From Gonapodya prolifera JEL478 (taxonomy: Eukaryota; Monoblepharomycota; Monoblepharidomycetes; Monoblepharidales; Gonapodyaceae): DNA of 64,000 bases. Shown here one piece after another: positions 59,727-64,000 of this stretch; positions within the stretch are counted from its first letter, which is position 1; the number at the start of each line of letters is the position of its first letter. The stretch covers positions 536,288-600,287 of the forward strand of contig KQ965737.1 in assembly GCA_001574975.1 (NCBI GenBank). The letters are read 5' to 3'. The notes beneath the pieces were generated by a model, which was given only the letters and a program-made list of their open reading frames with translations, did no database searches and was not told the origin of the DNA. A program made the position numbers and the translations under genes.

Positions 59727-62547
59727 ATGCTCCATCTTCTTACCTTCTTCCTCGCCGCACATTCCACACATTCAGCGGAGGGCTCCAGGCATCCACACGT
59801 AATGGACCATGCAAATTATGATTACTTTGCCGTGGAGTTGCAAAACTGGGAGCAACTTCAACCCCAGAATTGCCACGACCAAGCTTCAGAGCTTGCCACA
59901 GAGCTTGGCATGGTAAATATGGGACAAATCGGACACGTGAGAGGTCACTACCTCTTTGAAGCGGCGAAACCGGAGAATATCATTGGCCGAAGACGTGCCG
60001 CTGGGGCTTCGTCCAGCGGAAACCTCTCCAACCACCCAAAAGTGCGGTACCAAGCTCGGCAAGTGCCCAAACGAAGACTGTTCAAACGGAACGCGTATGA
60101 GCCGGACGTGTTGGACTTCGTTTGGAAAAGCCGACTCTCAATAAATGACCCTGGTGCACAGAAGCAATGGCATTGGGTGAGTTCGGGATCACTTTCGTTT
60201 CTTGGACATTTACGAACACGCAGGCGACAGTACAACCGTGAATCGAGCCAACGTGGTAACGATTTAAACATAACTGGCGTTTGGCTTCAAGGTGTAACAG
60301 GCAAGAACGTTACTGTTGCTATTATTGATGATGGACTTGATTACCTTTCCCCGGATCTGAAGGGCAATTTTGTGAGTTGATGGGGATATTTGCTTTTGAC
60401 ACGACTTTTCAACTTCATAAATGATGGGGTGTTAAGTTTCGTGAAGGTTCTTGGGACTTCAATGGTGGGAAGAATGGGTCTCAAGGACAATTACCGACAC
60501 CAGTGCTTTCGGACGATCGTCACGGCACTCGCTGTGCTGGTGAAATTGCGGCAATGAAAAACGATGTGTGTGGTGTAGGAGCTGCGTGGGATGCGAAGGT
60601 TGCAGGTGCATGCTTCACTTCAAACTCTTTTCAGTCCCTCTTAATATGCTCACCAAATGATGTTGTTTAGGAATACGCATCCTTTCAGGTGACATCACGG
60701 AGGCTGACGAAGCGGCTGCCATAACTTTTGGCTACCAACAAAATCAGATTTATTCCTGTAGTTGGGGACCAGCAGATGATGGTGCAGCTGCCGAAGGTCC
60801 GCCTGATATCGTTGCGAAGGCCTTTGAAGAGGGAATACGCAACGGTAGGGGAGGACTTGGCAGCATTTACGTCTTTGCCTCGGGAAATGGTGGTGGTTTC
60901 AAGGACAATTGGTAAGTGATGCACTTTTAGTTCAGACAGTCAGCGTACGCTAAGATATTACATGAAGCAACTATGATGGCTACACGAACTCTATTTGGAC
61001 AATCACAATTGGAGCAATAGATCGCGAGAACGAACACCCGACTTACGCGGAATCTTGCACCGCCCTGATGGCTGTTACCTATAGCTCATCTGGCCATGGC
61101 GGTAGCTATATTGTGTGTTCATAATCATTGGCTTTAAGCCTCGGAGTTTTGGCCTAGTCGTAACTGAGCGCTGTTTGTTTAGTTCACAACAGACGTGGGA
61201 GAGCAGGGCGTTTGTACTGAGGGGCATGGAGGTATTAGTTGCATATCTGTTTCCCAATGATCGCAGATGACGAACTGCGTTTTACTTCAAGGAACGTCCG
61301 CCGCTGCACCAATCGCATCTGGCATTTTGGCTCTTGTGTTATCCGTGAGGTGCGCCTTCATGCAGTGCGCAGTTGTTACCGTAATCGATACATTGATAAT
61401 TTCCTAGACCCGATCTTTCTTGGAGAGATGTCCAACGTCTTGTCCTTGAGACTGCTGTTCCCTTCAAATCAGACGACGAATCATGGACCCGGACTGCAGC
61501 CAGACGTCCATATAGCGTTAAGTTTGGCTACGGTAAACTTGACGCTTACGCTATTGTCGAGCGTGCCCGTACATGGACAAATATTGGGCCTCAGACAATG
61601 TTTAAACCTCCCACGCAAACGGTTGGCAAAGAAATTCCGGACGATGGAACAAAGCTGGAAACCATGATTGCTATAACCGCCAAAGCGCTGAAGGAAGCTC
61701 AATTAATCTTCGTCGAACATATCACTGTGACTGTAAACATAGATCACAGTCGTCGTGGAGAGCTCAACATCTTGTTGACGTCACCAAGCGGAATAGTGAG
61801 TGACCTACCGATTCGCCGGGTCATCTCCTTGCGAGACTGACTTCCGGTTAGGTGAGCGAACTTGGATCTCCGCGTCCGTACGACGTTAGCACCGATGGTC
61901 TCAGAAATTGGACGTTTTCCAGTGTGAAACATTGGTAGGTTCAGTATAAGCTTTGCCGATAGTTCAAAAGTGTCATCTCAACTTCAGGGACGAAGACGCC
62001 GTTGGACTCTGGACGTTGTCCGTAATTGACACTGTCCACGGAGAAAAGGATCCCAAAGAGAGTCATAAAGGTGGGTTAGACAGCAGAACTTTTAAACTCA
62101 AATTGCGTCACGAATTGGCAACACGACAAAGGTTCTCTGTTGGACTGGACATTGACCATTTGGGGCGAAGGATCTTCCTCCAGCACCAAGCCTTCAATAA
62201 CCTCCACGACTTCCTTGGCAACGCCAACGACGTTGCCGTCCCCAACCACAACATCGACACCTTCAGTGGAGCCTGCTCCACCGTCTAAAGGATTGGCTCC
62301 CGGTGCCATTTTTGGCATTGTCCTCCTAGTCGGAGTACTTTTGGTTGGTGGTGTTCTCGCATTCCGATGGTTCCGCCGGCGCAGAGAACACAGTGACTTG
62401 TATCAATTCCAAGAACTTGGCACAGCAGATCCGGATATCGACGGTGCCTTTTTCAGCGACGATTTTGCGAATGACTTTGGTACCAAAGGTACCGATCTGG
62501 ATGATTTCCTTGATGAGGACGATGATGAAGACACTGCTCTTCGCTAG
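59727..62547 (+). CDS. KEX2: Kexin-type proprotein convertase
   Basis: Ca-dependent subtilisin-type protease of the late Golgi that cleaves pro-proteins after dibasic sites. From the ATG at 59727 the product begins [19 protein letters not shown], a good signal peptide. An in-frame ATG at 59637 would add 30 residues and bury it. A prodomain ends near RRRLFKR-type basic sites. Catalytic parts: Asp in [10 protein letters not shown], His in [14 protein letters not shown], the oxyanion Asn in VFASGNGGG, and Ser in [14 protein letters not shown]. The first three are within exons and the last is formed across an intron. A P domain follows ([48 protein letters not shown]), then a Ser/Thr stalk, a membrane helix ([20 protein letters not shown]) and a short acidic tail containing YQFQEL. 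Confidence 0.94.
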
Positions 62548-62686
62548 AACTCCTTAAAACGTTAGGAGTGTAGAAAAATAGTATAAAGTGGAATGCCAAC
62601 TTCCAAATGGAACTCTGAACACCTTCCCCCCTCCATTTCATCGGCGCCAATACACCGAATCACGTTTCTGGTCGAATCTCGTTGTG

Positions 62687-64000
62687 ATGAATCCATTCTC
62701 ATCCCCAACCGGGTCCCGAGCTCAGAGTAACACCACAACCCCAGCCTCTTCAACCGGAAATTCCCCCCTCCTGCATCGAAGAACCGTTTCAGGAACATCT
62801 TTTCAGACACAGAACTCGTCGCGATATCGACCGGATGGGCCTCACTTGCGCCAAGCAGGCACAATGAAATCTTCCCCCGGACAATCCCCTTATTCGCAGG
62901 GAATAACGGATGTCCGTTCTGATAGGACATTATCGGCTGCCAAAAGTCCATTTTCACACGATAGTGACCACGTTTCGGTCAAAGCTCTTGCAAATGCCTT
63001 TCAAGCTTCCAACCCTTCGAATCAACCACGCTCTTTGTCCACCAAAACTGATTCGCGCACCAATCCGACCTCTCCCGAGCTTCAAAATCAATACAATGGA
63101 TTATCCACGGGTAGCGCGGACTCTATGGGGCGTGGCATACCACAGAATGGATATTCACGGAGAGAATCGTCCCCACCACAACAGTACACGCCAGACCCCA
63201 GCAGTATTCGCCAATTAAACCGAAGTAGGAGTAATGGGTCACGGTCGCGCTATGACCGCAACGCCCCAAAGGACGTCGTTCGAATTGATGGTCACGTGAA
63301 CCCAACCAATCGGCCAACATCATCCTCTGGTGCACTTTCGCTTACTTTAGGCCAGGACATCTCGGTTCAGACTCAGGTTGTGGGACCTCCGCGTGATTCA
63401 TCCGTTTCAACTCCGAGTGCGGTGAATCCTGCCAATCCCTTCGCCGACACCGTGGCAGTTGAACGAGCACGCGCTAGAGCCACAATTGGTGGGCGTAGCT
63501 GGACAGGGGAAATGGACAACTCCGAACAGAGCTTACAACCGCAGAATCCTTTCGAGACGCGGGGGGAAGGAAGCACACCGACCCGGCGCAACGATTCAAC
63601 GCTGAGCGGAACACAGAATCGGCAAAACAATCCATTTGAACGTCCCATTGCGTTCGAGGCTCGGTCACCACACTCCACCACGTCATCTACCCCGCCAACA
63701 CCATTCATGTTGTATCCTCTGGCAAACTCGACACCAACGTTACTATCAGCTCAAATGATGCCGCTAAGCCCTCCTGGCCAGCTGCCATCGGCTGGGATTC
63801 CCGCTTTGCCACCGCGGCCAAGATCCAAGTCCATGTCTCCAGTAGTTCACTCAGGAATCAGAACGAATGGAACAGTGACTGCGATCCCTTCTCCCGCTCT
63901 TACAACGCGGGCGACTTTCAACGCACCTGCACCACCTCTCCCCCCACGAACACCACAACAAATTGCCACATCTGCAAGAACTGGAGCTCAGTCTGAGATT
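62687..64000 (+). CDS. NPF-motif-rich disordered protein, 3' partial
   Basis: An open frame of 438 codons runs from the ATG at 62687 to the window edge without a stop or obvious intron. The product is low complexity (Ser, Pro, Asn, Thr, Arg) and begins MNPFSSPTGSRAQ. NPF appears at least four times (MNPFSS, NPFADT, NPFETR, NPFERP). Proline-rich segments PALPPRPRSK and PPLPPRTP fit SH3 ligands. NPF is the binding motif of EH domains, so an endocytic or actin-patch adaptor is a reasonable guess. Any folded domain must lie beyond the window. It is in the same orientation as KEX2, 139 bases downstream. Confidence 0.7.
   Translation, partial: MNPFSSPTGSRAQSNTTTPASSTGNSPLLHRRTVSGTSFQTQNSSRYRPDGPHLRQAGTMKSSPGQSPYSQGITDVRSDRTLSAAKSPFSHDSDHVSVKALANAFQASNPSNQPRSLSTKTDSRTNPTSPELQNQYNGLSTGSADSMGRGIPQNGYSRRESSPPQQYTPDPSSIRQLNRSRSNGSRSRYDRNAPKDVVRIDGHVNPTNRPTSSSGALSLTLGQDISVQTQVVGPPRDSSVSTPSAVNPANPFADTVAVERARARATIGGRSWTGEMDNSEQSLQPQNPFETRGEGSTPTRRNDSTLSGTQNRQNNPFERPIAFEARSPHSTTSSTPPTPFMLYPLANSTPTLLSAQMMPLSPPGQLPSAGIPALPPRPRSKSMSPVVHSGIRTNGTVTAIPSPALTTRATFNAPAPPLPPRTPQQIATSARTGAQSEI

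Overview
The window is nuclear DNA of a fungus. Genes on both strands are broken by many short GT-AG introns, and the products are typical fungal ones: a PDR-type ABC pump, a Zn2Cys6 regulator, a kexin, SYS1, UGO1 and NHP6. It also carries CFAP57, a protein of motile cilia and flagella, so the source is most likely a zoosporic, chytrid-like fungus. That placement is an inference from one marker.

The layout is as follows. 1-4.8 kb holds a PDR-type ABC transporter cut by the left window edge. 5.3-10.1 kb holds a RAD5/HLTF-type DNA-repair translocase on the minus strand. 10.2-24.5 kb is an accessory, repeat-rich stretch. It contains a frameshifted F-box/ankyrin gene, a small Tse2-like ADP-ribosyltransferase-fold protein, an intact DPH6-like/CutC divergent pair, an alpha/beta hydrolase, a broken cytochrome P450, an array of short GC-rich palindromes, and a decayed copy of the NPR2/NHP6 3' ends.

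24.7-39.6 kb is housekeeping. NPR2, a TORC1 regulator, carries a disordered insert of about 1000 residues with eight RRGS sites. It is followed by the HMG-box protein NHP6, CFAP57, mitochondrial ribosomal protein uL5m and a DGAT2-type acyltransferase.

39.7-47.8 kb holds a direct array of three paralogous genes encoding ankyrin - (coiled coil) - SH3-like proteins of 768, 560 and 589 residues. Between the second and third copies lies an unrecognised, possibly decayed, gene. I consider this array the most novel content of the window.

47.9-64 kb holds a single-pass membrane protein divergent from a Zn2Cys6 transcription factor, then SYS1, proteasome alpha5 (PUP2), UGO1, chaperonin CCT1 and KEX2. 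The right edge cuts a long NPF-motif-rich open frame.

Exons were assembled by eye from splice signals and reading phase. For DPH6, CutC, NPR2, the three ankyrin/SH3 genes, the membrane protein, the Zn2Cys6 factor, SYS1 and DGAT2, the exon sums are exact multiples of three. Other internal exon borders are less certain. No tRNA, rRNA or CRISPR array was recognised.
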